NCBI RefSeq assembly: GCF_015644585.1
Contig: NZ_JADOBI010000005.1
Location: 1 to 64,000 of the forward strand
DNA from: Rahnella laticis
GTDB taxonomy: Bacteria > Pseudomonadota > Gammaproteobacteria > Enterobacterales > Enterobacteriaceae
DNA length: 64,000 bases
Direction: 5' to 3'
Positions 25,520-34,398 of the stretch are shown here, in pieces. Within the stretch, counting starts at the first letter, position 1; each line of letters opens with the position of its first letter. Both the position numbers and the translations under genes were made by a program. Below the pieces are notes generated by a model. That model saw only the letters and a program-made list of their open reading frames with translations. It did no database searches and was not told the origin of the DNA.

Positions 25520-25928
25520 CACCAATAAACCGTCTGACGCCGGATCGGATAACGTTGACGATTTATGGGCTGATGCGTTTAACGAACAACAATCTGCGGG
25601 CAGCGCCAAAGCGTCAACCGAGGGTGTTTTCGCCGCGCTGGGTGCCCAGGACGGAGCGGGCAGTTTGCAGGATATCGACATGATCCTCGATATTCCGGTG
25701 AAACTGACCGTGGAATTAGGCCGTACCAAAATGACCATCAAAGAACTGCTGCGTCTGTCGCAGGGTTCTGTTGTCGCACTCGACGGCCTGGCCGGTGAAC
25801 CGCTGGATATTCTCATCAACGGTTATCTGATTGCTCAGGGTGAAGTCGTGGTTGTCGCCGACAAATATGGCGTGCGTATCACCGACATCATCACGCCTTC
25901 CGAGCGTATGCGCCGGTTGAGCCGCTGA
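25512..25928 (+). CDS. fliN: Flagellar motor switch protein FliN
   Basis: FliN forms the lower part of the C ring and helps recruit FliH/FliI. The 138-residue product has a variable acidic N-terminus and a C-terminal SpoA domain (DIPVKLTVELGRTKMTIKEL, then VVADKYGVRITDII). The ATG at 25512 (MSDTNKPSD) is preceded by AGGAA. It overlaps fliM by 8 bases, and its TGA shares one base with the fliO ATG. Confidence 0.97.
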   Translation: MSDTNKPSDAGSDNVDDLWADAFNEQQSAGSAKASTEGVFAALGAQDGAGSLQDIDMILDIPVKLTVELGRTKMTIKELLRLSQGSVVALDGLAGEPLDILINGYLIAQGEVVVVADKYGVRITDIITPSERMRRLSR

Positions 25929-26365
25929 TGAGCCAGACTGCGGCCACGGATTCTCCGTACGTGCAGGGTGCTCAGACTCATGCCACGACGCAGACTTCAG
26001 CTCAGGCATTGCCCGCCAGTTCTGTGCTGACACAGGTCAGTACGGTGCTCGGCGGCATTCTGCTGCTGATCCTGTGTATCGGCTGGGTGGCCAAACGCAC
26101 CGGCTTCGCGCCGCAGTCCAAAAATAACAAACTGCTGAAAGTGACGGCCAGTGTTCAGGTAGGTCGCAGCGAAAAAGTGGTGATCGTGGAAGTGGATAAT
26201 ACCTGGCTGGTGCTGGGCGTGACCGCGCAAAACATCACTCCGCTGCACACACTGAGCGCGCCACCGGAAGTACAAACGCCGGATTCAGGCACTACAGACA
26301 GTCAGCCTGCGGATTTCCGTCAGCTGATGCAGAAAATGTTGAAACGTCCGGGAAAGCAGGCATGA
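25928..26365 (+). CDS. fliO: Flagellar biosynthesis protein FliO
   Basis: FliO is a small membrane protein that helps assemble the FliP ring of the export gate. The 145-residue product has one membrane helix at about 36-58 ([20 protein letters not shown]) and a cytoplasmic C-terminal domain. It overlaps fliP by 4 bases. FliO is the least conserved of the gate proteins, so the assignment leans partly on position. Confidence 0.92.
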   Translation: MSQTAATDSPYVQGAQTHATTQTSAQALPASSVLTQVSTVLGGILLLILCIGWVAKRTGFAPQSKNNKLLKVTASVQVGRSEKVVIVEVDNTWLVLGVTAQNITPLHTLSAPPEVQTPDSGTTDSQPADFRQLMQKMLKRPGKQA

Positions 26366-27162
26366 CCCAGTCCGCCGTGAACAAATTGATGAAATCCGCC
26401 TTTACCGCTGCCCGTCAGCGCCCTGTTCGCCTGTTCACCCGCCTGTGCCTGCCGCTGCTGCTGTTCATCAGCCCGGCCGCGTTCGCACAGTTGCCCGGTA
26501 TTATCAGCCAGCAGATGTCCAATGGTGCCCAGAACTGGTCGCTGCCCATTCAGACGCTGGTGTTCATCACCACGCTGACGCTGCTGCCCGCCATGTTGCT
26601 GATGTGTACAAGTTTCACCCGCATTATTATCGTACTCGGTCTGCTGCGAAATGCGCTGGGTACGCCGTCCGCGCCGCCAAACCAGGTTCTGCTGGGGCTC
26701 GGGCTGTTCCTGACCTTTTTCGTGATGGCGCCGGTCTTCGACAAAATCTACACAGACGCCTATCAGCCTTTTACCGAAAACAAAATCACCATGCAGGATG
26801 CGATGGACAAAGGCGCTCAGCCGCTGCGCCAGTTCATGCTGCGCCAGACCCGTGAAAGCGACCTCGCGCTGTATGCCCGTCTGGCAAACATCCCACCGCT
26901 GGCGGGCCCCGAAGCGGTACCAATGCGTATTCTGCTGCCCGCTTATGTCACCAGCGAACTGAAAACGGCATTCCAGATTGGCTTCACCGTGTTCATTCCG
27001 TTCATGATTATCGACCTGGTCGTCGCCAGCGTGCTGATGGCGCTGGGGATGATGATGGTGCCACCGGCCACCATCTCACTCCCCTTCAAGCTGATGCTGT
27101 TTGTGCTCGTCGACGGCTGGCAACTGCTGCTCGGTTCACTGGCACAGAGTTTTTACAGTTAA
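26362..27162 (+). CDS. fliP: Flagellar export gate protein FliP
   Basis: FliP forms the pentameric core of the type III export gate with FliQ and FliR. The 266-residue product begins with a cleavable signal peptide ending near [10 protein letters not shown], then four membrane segments and the motifs [20 protein letters not shown] and [20 protein letters not shown]. It is normally followed within a few bases by fliQ. Here 181 bases intervene, carrying the palindromic repeat at 27210-27313. Confidence 0.97.
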   Translation: MTQSAVNKLMKSAFTAARQRPVRLFTRLCLPLLLFISPAAFAQLPGIISQQMSNGAQNWSLPIQTLVFITTLTLLPAMLLMCTSFTRIIIVLGLLRNALGTPSAPPNQVLLGLGLFLTFFVMAPVFDKIYTDAYQPFTENKITMQDAMDKGAQPLRQFMLRQTRESDLALYARLANIPPLAGPEAVPMRILLPAYVTSELKTAFQIGFTVFIPFMIIDLVVASVLMALGMMMVPPATISLPFKLMLFVLVDGWQLLLGSLAQSFYS

Positions 27163-27209
27163 ACAGAGTTTCCAGGGTTAATTAAAACGCCTGACCTGAT
27201 GGGCGTATT

Positions 27210-27313
27210 GCTCCTCCCCCTGCGAAGGGGGAGGCCGGGAGGGGGTTTAGCAGGCAACGCCTGAGATACCATTAATACCCCACCCCAACCCTCCCCTTCG
27301 CAGGGGAGGGAGC
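27210..27313. repeat. Palindromic GC-rich repeat, copy 2, inside the fliP-fliQ gap
   Basis: This 104-base element is bounded by GCTCC and GGAGC and includes CTCCCCCTGCGAAGGGGGAG, identical to the left hairpin of copy 1. It also shares GGGAGGGGGTTTAGCA and has a right hairpin of CTCCCCTTCG and CGCAGGGGAG type. The centre differs. It interrupts an otherwise compact operon and can fold in the mRNA, so it may lower or segment expression of fliQ and fliR. That effect is inferred. Confidence 0.8.
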
Positions 27314-27343
27314 TAAACCGTCTTCTTTTATGAGAACTGTGCA

Positions 27344-27613
27344 ATGACTCCTGAATCGGTAATGGCATTAGGTAATGAAGCGATGAAAGTGGCTTTGGCC
27401 GTTGCCGCACCGCTGCTGCTCGCGGCGCTGGTCACCGGGCTTATCGTCAGCCTGTTGCAGGCGGCGACGCAGATCAACGAACAAACGTTGTCCTTCATTC
27501 CTAAAATTCTGGCCGTGGTCGCGACCATCGTAATCGCCGGTCCGTGGATGCTGAATCTGCTGCTCGATTACATGCGTACGCTGTTTTCCAACTTGCCTTA
27601 CATCATCGGTTAA
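27344..27613 (+). CDS. fliQ: Flagellar export gate protein FliQ
   Basis: FliQ packs four copies around the FliP-FliR core of the export gate. The 89-residue product has two membrane helices (around LLLAALVTGLIVSLLQAATQ and ILAVVATIVIAGPWMLNLLL) and the conserved INEQTLSFIPK between them. Length matches the family exactly. Unlike its relatives it lies 181 bases beyond fliP, and no strong Shine-Dalgarno is evident before the ATG (GAGAACTGTGC). Confidence 0.96.
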   Translation: MTPESVMALGNEAMKVALAVAAPLLLAALVTGLIVSLLQAATQINEQTLSFIPKILAVVATIVIAGPWMLNLLLDYMRTLFSNLPYIIG

Positions 27614-27616
27614 CCC

Positions 27617-28402
27617 ATGGTTTCCTTCGACAGTACGCTTCTGGCCGGATGGCTCAGCCTATATTTTTGGCCGCTGCTGAGGATCCTGGCCCTGATCAGC
27701 ACCGCGCCGATTACCAGCGAGAAATCCGTCCCGAACCGCGTCAAACTCGGTCTGGGCATGATGATCACCTTTCTGATTGCGCCTTCGCTGCCGCCTGTCG
27801 ATACCCCGATATTTTCCACGCCTGCGCTGTGGCTGGCGATGCAGCAAATCATGATCGGCACCGCGCTGGGCATCACGATGCAGCTGGCATTTGCCGCCAT
27901 CCGCATGGCCGGTGAAATCATGGGGCTGCAAATGGGGATTTCTTTTGCAACGTTTTACGACCCCAGCAACCGCCTGAACACCCCGCTTCTGGCGCAATTT
28001 CTGAACCTGCTGGCCGTCCTGCTTTTTCTGAGTTTTAACGCCCATCTGTGGCTGATTTCCCTGCTCGCCGACAGTTTCCACACGCTTCCCATCAGCCCGA
28101 ATCCGGTCAACGCCGAAGGATTTATGGCCGTGGCGAAAGCGGGCAGCATTATCTTCAGTGGTGGCCTGATGCTGGCATTACCGATTGTGACGCTGCTACT
28201 CACGCTCAACATGGCACTCGGCCTGTTAAACCGCGTCACGCCGCAGCTTTCCGTATTTGTTATCGGCTTCCCGTTAACCCTCAGTATCGGCATTCTGGCC
28301 ATCGGCCTGATGATGCCGATGCTCGCCCCTTTCAGCGAGCATCTCTTCAGTGAAATCCTGGATAAGCTTGTGCTGATCATGAATCAGTTTGCAGCGGATT
28401 AG
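27617..28402 (+). CDS. fliR: Flagellar export gate protein FliR
   Basis: FliR is the single-copy gate subunit that completes the FliP5-Q4-R1 channel and contacts FlhB. The 261-residue product has six membrane helices, the conserved [20 protein letters not shown] and [18 protein letters not shown]. It follows fliQ by 3 bases. The 3' end overlaps the convergent phosphatase gene tail-to-tail by a few bases. Confidence 0.96.
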   Translation: MVSFDSTLLAGWLSLYFWPLLRILALISTAPITSEKSVPNRVKLGLGMMITFLIAPSLPPVDTPIFSTPALWLAMQQIMIGTALGITMQLAFAAIRMAGEIMGLQMGISFATFYDPSNRLNTPLLAQFLNLLAVLLFLSFNAHLWLISLLADSFHTLPISPNPVNAEGFMAVAKAGSIIFSGGLMLALPIVTLLLTLNMALGLLNRVTPQLSVFVIGFPLTLSIGILAIGLMMPMLAPFSEHLFSEILDKLVLIMNQFAAD

Positions 28403-29199
28403 TTTTGTAGTTTCCCTTTCTCCACAAACTGCATATCACCGACTTTACCGACGGTGAAATTGCCGTCTTTGTACGTAATCACCGTGACGCTGGCGTTTTG
28501 CAAAGGCGCGCGCAGGTTTTCTTCGGGCGTCATGCCTTCCAGCATCGCCATAATGGCCATGCCGTGCGACACAATGAGGACGTTACCGCCGCCTTCGGCA
28601 AGGGTTTTCTGCGCGATATCTTGCAGCGCGGCCTGCATACGGGTTTTTACCTGCGTGGCGTTTTCGGTGGTGTGCGTAGGGTCAACGGCGGCCAGCGTAT
28701 TCATCATGGTTTCGAGGGTAATCTGCCCTTTTGACAGCGCCTGCGTTACAGCGCTGAGGTCTGCAAAGCCGAGTTTCTTCGCCACGGGTGCCCACATCAC
28801 AGCGTCAAGCTCGCCTTCATAAGGGCCGAAAAACGTTTCGCGCAGACGCTCATCTTCCGTCACCGGTAACGTCTGCCCGGCGAAGGTCAGCGCGATTTTT
28901 GCCGTCTGGCGTGCGCGACCGGAGTCACTGGACCAGGCGGCGGTAAACGGAATGCCTTTCAGACCACGCCCGAGATCTTCTGCCACGGAAACACCGGCGG
29001 CCGTGAGCGGCGTATCGGACCAGCCCTGCGCGCGGTGCGCCGTGTTAAATAAGGTTTTGCCGTGACGCGTGACGTAAAACGTGACGACGTCTTTCTCCGG
29101 CGTTACCTGCGCCGAAGACGCAGGAATTGGCGCGGCCTGCACATTGATAAACCCGAAGACTAAAAATGAGATCAGTGTTTTCCAGAGCGTATTTTTCAT
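28399..29199 (-). CDS. Periplasmic histidine phosphatase family protein
   Basis: The 266-residue product has a signal peptide (about 22 residues, ending NVQA-AP). It then has the phosphoglycerate-mutase-like core [20 protein letters not shown] with catalytic RHG, followed by [11 protein letters not shown], and the second histidine in [12 protein letters not shown]. This is a branch 1 histidine phosphatase. The signal peptide points to a periplasmic phosphatase or phosphoglycerate-mutase-like esterase rather than glycolytic Gpm. The substrate is unknown. It overlaps the end of fliR and lies 25 bases downstream of the OprD porin gene, possibly in one operon. Confidence 0.85.
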   Translation of the reverse strand: MKNTLWKTLISFLVFGFINVQAAPIPASSAQVTPEKDVVTFYVTRHGKTLFNTAHRAQGWSDTPLTAAGVSVAEDLGRGLKGIPFTAAWSSDSGRARQTAKIALTFAGQTLPVTEDERLRETFFGPYEGELDAVMWAPVAKKLGFADLSAVTQALSKGQITLETMMNTLAAVDPTHTTENATQVKTRMQAALQDIAQKTLAEGGGNVLIVSHGMAIMAMLEGMTPEENLRAPLQNASVTVITYKDGNFTVGKVGDMQFVEKGKLQN

Positions 29200-29224
29200 C
29201 GTAATGTCCTTTTAAGCGTGCTGA

Positions 29225-30520
29225 TTAAAATATGTTGAATTTGTAATCCAGACGAAACTCCGCCGCAAAACTGTCGGAACTTTTGATATTTCCGTGATGA
29301 TCGACAATCGGTGAAGTCCCTTTATGTTCATAGGTTCTGCCGGGGCCAATCATGGCGAAAACAGATAAATCCTTGAGTTTTTTCGACGCCGGTTTCCACA
29401 GCGTGTAGATGTTTAATTCCCCCTCTTTCACCGGCTGCCCCTGGAAATCAAAGAAGCCGTAATGTGTATTGATGCCCAGGACTAATTCCGGTGTAATGTG
29501 ATAACCAACATCCAGCGACAATACTTTTTCCTCGTCGCGCATATAATCGAGCCCGGCCGTGGTCATCGAATTAAACGTACCGCGCGAGTTTTTACTCATA
29601 TGTCGGGGATACATGCCGATCCCGCCCTCTTTATTCGCGTCGGTATAAGCCAGCCCGCCTTTGGTTGTCCAGCCGTTATATTTCCACGTCATGTCCGCGG
29701 CATAATGATTGGCGCGATGATCGAAGTCCTTTTTGTTATTCGCCATGCCGTCCCATTTATCCAGCGCCTGCGTCATATAAATCTGCACGCCATAGGACAA
29801 CGATTTGTTTTGTTTCAGATTCAGCTCCAGCCCGTTTCTGCGCAAATAGTCTTCACTCTCACCGTAGAAATAAAGCGCCGTCAGGTTGTCGGTTTTTAAC
29901 TGAATGTCGCCGGTGTAAATCGAGTCAATCGCATGGCCGTCGCTGGTCATAAAATTCACTTTATCCGGCGAATCACGGTTCAGCGATTTGGTCAGATACG
30001 CCAGCCGCAGGCGGTAGGCGTCATAAGTCAGGTCGCCGCTCCAGCCGTTGTACGTGTTGGGCGCGGCGCGCATTGAGGTGGTCAGCACACCCAGTTTGAT
30101 GAGTTTCCATCCGCCATACAGGTTGCCTTCGACGCCTGACTGCGAGAATTTCGCTTTACCGAAAAACTGCCCCATTTTATTAAAGCCTTTTGCATGACCA
30201 TCGTCATCATACAAAATCCCTCTTGACGCAAAATTATCGGCAGCCGCCAGTTTAATCACGCCATAATAAGAAGCGTCGACGCCAACAGCGTCGGCTAAAT
30301 AGCCTGACTTATAATCCAGTGCCAGCCCCTGACCCCATGCGGAGTGAACATTGCGTTTATCCGTTTCACCTTCATCAAGATATTTCCATATATTGTGCGT
30401 TCCTAAATCGAGGGAACTGTTTTTTATAAAACCGGTTTCCGCGAGGTCATCTATACCGGCAAAGGCCAGCGAGGGTGAACAAAGAATACCGGTTATCAGT
30501 GCCAGAGCGTGCTTTTCCAT
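29225..30520 (-). CDS. OprD-family outer membrane porin
   Basis: The 431-residue product has a signal peptide (about 22 residues, cleavage at SLAFA-GI) and an alternating beta-strand pattern ending in aromatic FNIF, typical of outer membrane barrels. N-terminal sequence (FIKNSSLDLGTHNIWKYLDE) and overall pattern fit the OprD family, which includes the chitoporin ChiP and Pseudomonas substrate-specific channels. The substrate is unknown. It is followed by the phosphatase gene. A long leader with a terminator-like hairpin (30571-30625) and a CRP-like site (30722-30737) suggest control by attenuation and carbon status. Confidence 0.82.
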   Translation of the reverse strand: MEKHALALITGILCSPSLAFAGIDDLAETGFIKNSSLDLGTHNIWKYLDEGETDKRNVHSAWGQGLALDYKSGYLADAVGVDASYYGVIKLAAADNFASRGILYDDDGHAKGFNKMGQFFGKAKFSQSGVEGNLYGGWKLIKLGVLTTSMRAAPNTYNGWSGDLTYDAYRLRLAYLTKSLNRDSPDKVNFMTSDGHAIDSIYTGDIQLKTDNLTALYFYGESEDYLRRNGLELNLKQNKSLSYGVQIYMTQALDKWDGMANNKKDFDHRANHYAADMTWKYNGWTTKGGLAYTDANKEGGIGMYPRHMSKNSRGTFNSMTTAGLDYMRDEEKVLSLDVGYHITPELVLGINTHYGFFDFQGQPVKEGELNIYTLWKPASKKLKDLSVFAMIGPGRTYEHKGTSPIVDHHGNIKSSDSFAAEFRLDYKFNIF

Positions 30521-30570
30521 AGCCTATTATCCATCAAGAAAAAATGTTTTAAGGTGCATTTATAAAGGGC

Positions 30571-30625
30571 AAAAAAAAACCTGAGCCGATATCTCCCGGG
30601 GAACGGGAAATTTCAGTTCAGGTTT
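30571..30625 (-). terminator. Terminator-like hairpin in the porin leader
   Basis: On the minus strand CCTGAACTGAAATTTCCCG pairs back through CCCGTTCCCCGGG and CTCAGG and runs into nine T. It lies 51-105 bases upstream of the porin start, so it would truncate the leader RNA. It could be an attenuator, the end of a small RNA, or a distal terminator of rlmC. Confidence 0.65.
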
Positions 30626-30721
30626 TGCCTGCCTATGCAGTAACAATCCGGGAATAAACATAACCGGTTTGGAAATAAAAAACAGTGCGACAGAATGAAT
30701 TTGAGGATTAAAATAAATTTT

Positions 30722-30737
30722 TGTGAAGCGAATCAAA
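30722..30737. promoter_or_regulatory. Candidate CRP site upstream of the OprD porin
   Basis: TGTGA-AGCGAA-TCAAA matches the CRP consensus TGTGA-N6-TCACA at nine of ten core positions. It lies 202 bases before the porin start in the rlmC-porin gap. Outer membrane sugar porins are often CRP-controlled, which supports but does not prove the call. Confidence 0.4.
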
Positions 30738-30860
30738 TTTATTCCGCGCAATAACCGTTTTTTCTTAACCGGCGGGAAAATTAATAGCTGATCTCTTTAC
30801 CGTTTCTATTAGGAGAAATCGATAATACGGAAACGTAATAACATCAGCTCATTAATACGC

Positions 30861-31994
30861 TTATATTTCCCTTGTCAGCAGCGCCATCACTTCGTAATGC
30901 GCGGTATGCGGGAACATGTCGAAAAGCTGGACGCGCGCAATTGCGTAGCCCGGCAACAAAGCCAGATCCTTTGCCATCGTCTGCGCATTACAGCTGGAAT
31001 ACAAAATAGTGTCCGGCGCCATCTGGCTCAGGTAATCACACAGCGTTTTGCCGATGCCGCGGCGCGGCGGATTCACCAGAACCAGATCCGGAACGTCGCC
31101 TTTTCCGGTCGCAAAACCGGTGGAATCCAGCGCCTGGAATTCGACGTTTTTCAGCCCCAGACGGCTGGCTGATTCCTTCGCACAGGCGATGGCTTCCGCG
31201 CTGATTTCAATGCCGGTCAGTTTCATGTCCGGCGTGGCGCAATGCAGGCCAAAACCGCCGACACCACAGAACAGATCCCACATGCTGGCAATATTGCCTC
31301 GCTCATGTACCCAGTTACGCGCGGTGGCGTAAAGCCGTTCAGCCACCTGCGGATTGGTCTGGAAGAAGCTCTGCGGACGGATAAACAACGGCACATGGTT
31401 AAATTCTTCTTCGAGACGTTGCACGTCCGTCAGCGGGATTTCGATATCGCCTTCGAGGATCGCCATGTGCACCGGCTGGATATTGGCCGAAATCACGGTC
31501 AGCTGTGGCAACTGCTGTTGCAGCCACGGCAGCGCGGCGCGCAGCTGGGGAAGTTTGGCTTCAGAACGCAGAACAAAACGCAGCATCATGCCGCCGTCTT
31601 TCTGGCTTTCGGTCAGCAGCAGGAATTTCAGTTCGCCACGTTTGCGCGCCACATTGTACGGCGTCAGGCCAGCGCGGGCGATAAAGGTTTTGAGCACTGA
31701 AAATACAGCTGGGAAACTGGCGGGATACAGCGGACATTCGCATAAATCTACCGGCGTGCCGTCGCGGTGCAACATGCCGAGCAACGGGCGCTCCACGCTG
31801 CCGCTGACCACCATCTTCGCTTTATTGCGAAACGCACTTTCCGGCCCGGTCACCGGTTCGCGCCATTCTCCCACCGGCAAACCTTCCAGCAGAGAGTGTA
31901 AATCCCGCTGTTTGTCGGCTAACTGTTGCGAGTAAGGCGTGTCGAGCCACTGACATGAGCGGCAGGTTCCGGCGGTATAAAGTGCGCAGTGCAT
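30861..31994 (-). CDS. rlmC: 23S rRNA (uracil(747)-C(5))-methyltransferase RlmC
   Basis: RlmC methylates U747 of 23S rRNA using SAM and carries a 4Fe-4S cluster. The 377-residue product has the cluster cysteines C3, C11, C14 and C87 at the same places as E. coli. It also has the SAM motif [12 protein letters not shown], the catalytic cysteine in SSCNAQT (about 335) and the base-proton glutamate in HTAHYE near the end. The N-terminus MHCALYTAG fixes the start. In E. coli, too, it is next to ybjO and potFGHI. Confidence 0.96.
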   Translation of the reverse strand: MHCALYTAGTCRSCQWLDTPYSQQLADKQRDLHSLLEGLPVGEWREPVTGPESAFRNKAKMVVSGSVERPLLGMLHRDGTPVDLCECPLYPASFPAVFSVLKTFIARAGLTPYNVARKRGELKFLLLTESQKDGGMMLRFVLRSEAKLPQLRAALPWLQQQLPQLTVISANIQPVHMAILEGDIEIPLTDVQRLEEEFNHVPLFIRPQSFFQTNPQVAERLYATARNWVHERGNIASMWDLFCGVGGFGLHCATPDMKLTGIEISAEAIACAKESASRLGLKNVEFQALDSTGFATGKGDVPDLVLVNPPRRGIGKTLCDYLSQMAPDTILYSSCNAQTMAKDLALLPGYAIARVQLFDMFPHTAHYEVMALLTREI

Positions 31995-32080
31995 GAAAGA
32001 ATTCCGGTCATCAAATACGGGGAAAAATCTGGCGCGCAGTGTATCACCACGCGGCCTGAAAGGCTCACCTGCGGCAGGTG

Positions 32081-32548
32081 CTATTTACGTTTCGCAAAGT
32101 AGCGACGGCTGCTGGCTGGCACGAAAAGCAGGAGCAGAACCACAATATCGGGGATTTTTTGCACCAGCAGCGCGGTGAGAAACTCGCCCTGTGTTTCGAC
32201 ATCAAAGCGAAAAATGCGCGGCCCGAACCATTCGAAAGACGCCAGCAGCATGTAACCGACGACAATTATCTGGCAGCCAATAAACGCCCGACGCCCCCAG
32301 ATCCGCGCACGCATCATCGCGTACGCCGCACGGCATTCAATCAGCACAATCAGCAAACTCGCCAGCAGAATAAAACAGTTCAGCCACGACTCTGCGCTGA
32401 CCTCGATAAAGCTCATCAGCCCTGAAAAACCCATGGCGTCAAACAGCAAAATAAACTCAAGGCAGCGCGTGGCAACAATCGCCGAGGCTGCAATCATGAC
32501 GGGTACAGGGATAAATGCCAGTTTCATAAATCCGTTTGGGCTCTCCAT
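32081..32548 (-). CDS. ybjO: YbjO-family inner membrane protein
   Basis: The 155-residue product has four hydrophobic segments and the C-terminal signature [20 protein letters not shown], very close to E. coli YbjO (DUF2593). Function is not established. The start is uncertain: the ATG at 32548 has no Shine-Dalgarno, whereas an in-frame ATG at 32527 lies downstream of GGAG. Position between potI and rlmC agrees with E. coli order. Confidence 0.85.
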   Translation of the reverse strand: MESPNGFMKLAFIPVPVMIAASAIVATRCLEFILLFDAMGFSGLMSFIEVSAESWLNCFILLASLLIVLIECRAAYAMMRARIWGRRAFIGCQIIVVGYMLLASFEWFGPRIFRFDVETQGEFLTALLVQKIPDIVVLLLLFVPASSRRYFAKRK

Positions 32549-32553
32549 TTACG

Positions 32554-32579
32554 TTCAGGGCGGAAAAATCCGCCCTGAA
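32554..32579. terminator. Perfect 11-bp hairpin between potI and ybjO
   Basis: TTCAGGGCGGA, loop AAAA, TCCGCCCTGAA. It lies just beyond the potI stop codon and before ybjO. Neither side has a long T-tract, so it may reduce read-through or stabilise the end of the pot transcript. Confidence 0.6.
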
Positions 32580-32592
32580 AATTATCTTATAT

Positions 32593-33438
32593 TTAGCTAC
32601 GCTGCGCGCGCTGGATATCCTTGATCCGCTGTTTCTCAGCTCTGGACATAAACCACCAGGCAATCATGCCGATGATGCCCACCACCAGCAAGATGAGCGT
32701 CGCCAGTGCGTTGATTTCCGGGTTAACGCCCATACGCACACTGGCGAAGACCAGCATTGGCAAGGTCGTTGCGCCCGGCCCGGCGACAAAACTGGCGATA
32801 ACCAGATCGTCGAGCGACAGCGTAAACGCCAGCAGCCAGCCGGAAATCAGCGCGGGCAGGATCATCGGCAGCGTAATGATGAAGAAGACTTTCACCGGCG
32901 CCGCGCCTAAATCCATTGCGGCTTCTTCGATGGAACGATCCAGTTCGCGCAATCTCGCCGACACCACCACCGCCACATACGCACTACAAAACGTCACATG
33001 CGCCAGCCAGATGGTGAACATGCCGCGCTCAGCAGGCCAGCCAAAAGCGTGCCCCATCGCCACAAACAGCAGCAGCAGCGCCAGACCGGTGATCACATCG
33101 GGCATAACCAGCGGTGCGGTCAGCATAAACGCAAAACCCGTCGAGCCACGAAAACGCTGGAATCGCACCATCACGACCGCCGCCAGCGTACCGACAATCA
33201 CTGCCATGGTGGCGGCTGCGGTAGCAATAGTCAGGCTCATTCCCACCGCGCTAATCATCGCAGAATCGTGGAAAAGCTGAGTATACCAGCGGGTAGACCA
33301 GCCCGCCCAGACCGTAACAAGCTTGGAGCTGTTAAACGAATAAATAACCAGCATCAGCATAGGCGCATACAAAAACGTAAAGCCGAGCACGAGAATAAGA
33401 ATTCGCCACGGCGAACGGACAACCGGCAACTGATTCAT
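32593..33438 (-). CDS. potI: Putrescine ABC transporter permease PotI
   Basis: PotI is one of two inner membrane permeases of the putrescine importer PotFGHI. The 281-residue product has six membrane helices and the EAA loop EAAMDLGAAPVKVFFIITLP, which docks to PotG. Start ATG overlaps the potH stop by 4 bases. Length and sequence agree with E. coli PotI. Confidence 0.95.
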   Translation of the reverse strand: MNQLPVVRSPWRILILVLGFTFLYAPMLMLVIYSFNSSKLVTVWAGWSTRWYTQLFHDSAMISAVGMSLTIATAAATMAVIVGTLAAVVMVRFQRFRGSTGFAFMLTAPLVMPDVITGLALLLLFVAMGHAFGWPAERGMFTIWLAHVTFCSAYVAVVVSARLRELDRSIEEAAMDLGAAPVKVFFIITLPMILPALISGWLLAFTLSLDDLVIASFVAGPGATTLPMLVFASVRMGVNPEINALATLILLVVGIIGMIAWWFMSRAEKQRIKDIQRAQRS

Positions 33439-34391
33439 TCTTTTTCTCCCAGCTCTTTATTTTGGTATTTCTGGAACCACAGGATCGGCATGATCAGCAG
33501 CAACAGCATGACCACCGCCACCGCAGAGGCCACCGGCCAGTCGCGGTTATTGAAGAATTCCTGCCACAACACGCGCCCGATCATGTTGCTGTCCGGGCCT
33601 CCGAGCAGTTCAGGGATCACGTATTCGCCGACCGCCGGAATAAATACCAGCATGGAACCGGCGATAATCCCGCCTTTGGTCAGCGGCATAATCACTTTGA
33701 AGAAGGTTTTCATCGGCCGCGCACCGAGATCGGACGCCGCTTCCACCAGCGAATAATCCATGCGGGTCAGCGCGGTGTAAATCGGCAGGATCATAAACGG
33801 CAGATACGAGTAAACAATCCCGATATACACCGCCAGATTGGTGTGCAAAATCACCAGCGGCTGGTCGATGACATGCAGCCAGAGCAGCACGTTGTTCAGT
33901 ACGCCGTTGTCTTTGAGGATGCCAATCCAGGCGTAAACGCGGATCAGGAATGACGTCCAAGACGGCAGGATCACCAGCAACAGCAAAATGTTACGCATGG
34001 ATTTGCTGCTATGCGCCACGGCCCATGCCAGCGGATAACCGATCAGCAGGCACAGAATCGTGGAAATGGCGGCCACTTCCAGCGATTGCAGATAGGCATC
34101 AATATAAAGCGGATCCTGCGTGAGCCCGATGTAGTTACCGATATTGAGCGCAATATCGAGCATGCCGTCTGACCAGGTGACCAGATCGGTATACGGCGGA
34201 ATGGCGCGCGCCATCTCGGCGAAACTGATTTTAAATACAATCAGGAACGGCAGTAAAAAGAGCAGCAGGAACCACACCAGCGGCAATAAAATCACCAGCT
34301 TGCGGCCATGACGTTGTTGCAGGCGGCCGATCACGGCTTTGAATCCGCCCGGAGGTTTCGCGGCGGTCACTTCAGAAATCACAGACATCAT
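33435..34391 (-). CDS. potH: Putrescine ABC transporter permease PotH
   Basis: PotH is the second permease subunit. The 318-residue product has a cytoplasmic N-terminus, six membrane helices and the EAA loop EAASDLGARPMKTFFKVIMP. It starts 7 bases after potG and overlaps potI, showing a single operon. ATG 34391 is used; a second ATG two codons later (MSVISEV) is possible. Confidence 0.95.
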   Translation of the reverse strand: MMSVISEVTAAKPPGGFKAVIGRLQQRHGRKLVILLPLVWFLLLFLLPFLIVFKISFAEMARAIPPYTDLVTWSDGMLDIALNIGNYIGLTQDPLYIDAYLQSLEVAAISTILCLLIGYPLAWAVAHSSKSMRNILLLLVILPSWTSFLIRVYAWIGILKDNGVLNNVLLWLHVIDQPLVILHTNLAVYIGIVYSYLPFMILPIYTALTRMDYSLVEAASDLGARPMKTFFKVIMPLTKGGIIAGSMLVFIPAVGEYVIPELLGGPDSNMIGRVLWQEFFNNRDWPVASAVAVVMLLLLIMPILWFQKYQNKELGEKE

Positions 34392-34398
34392 CGCCCCC

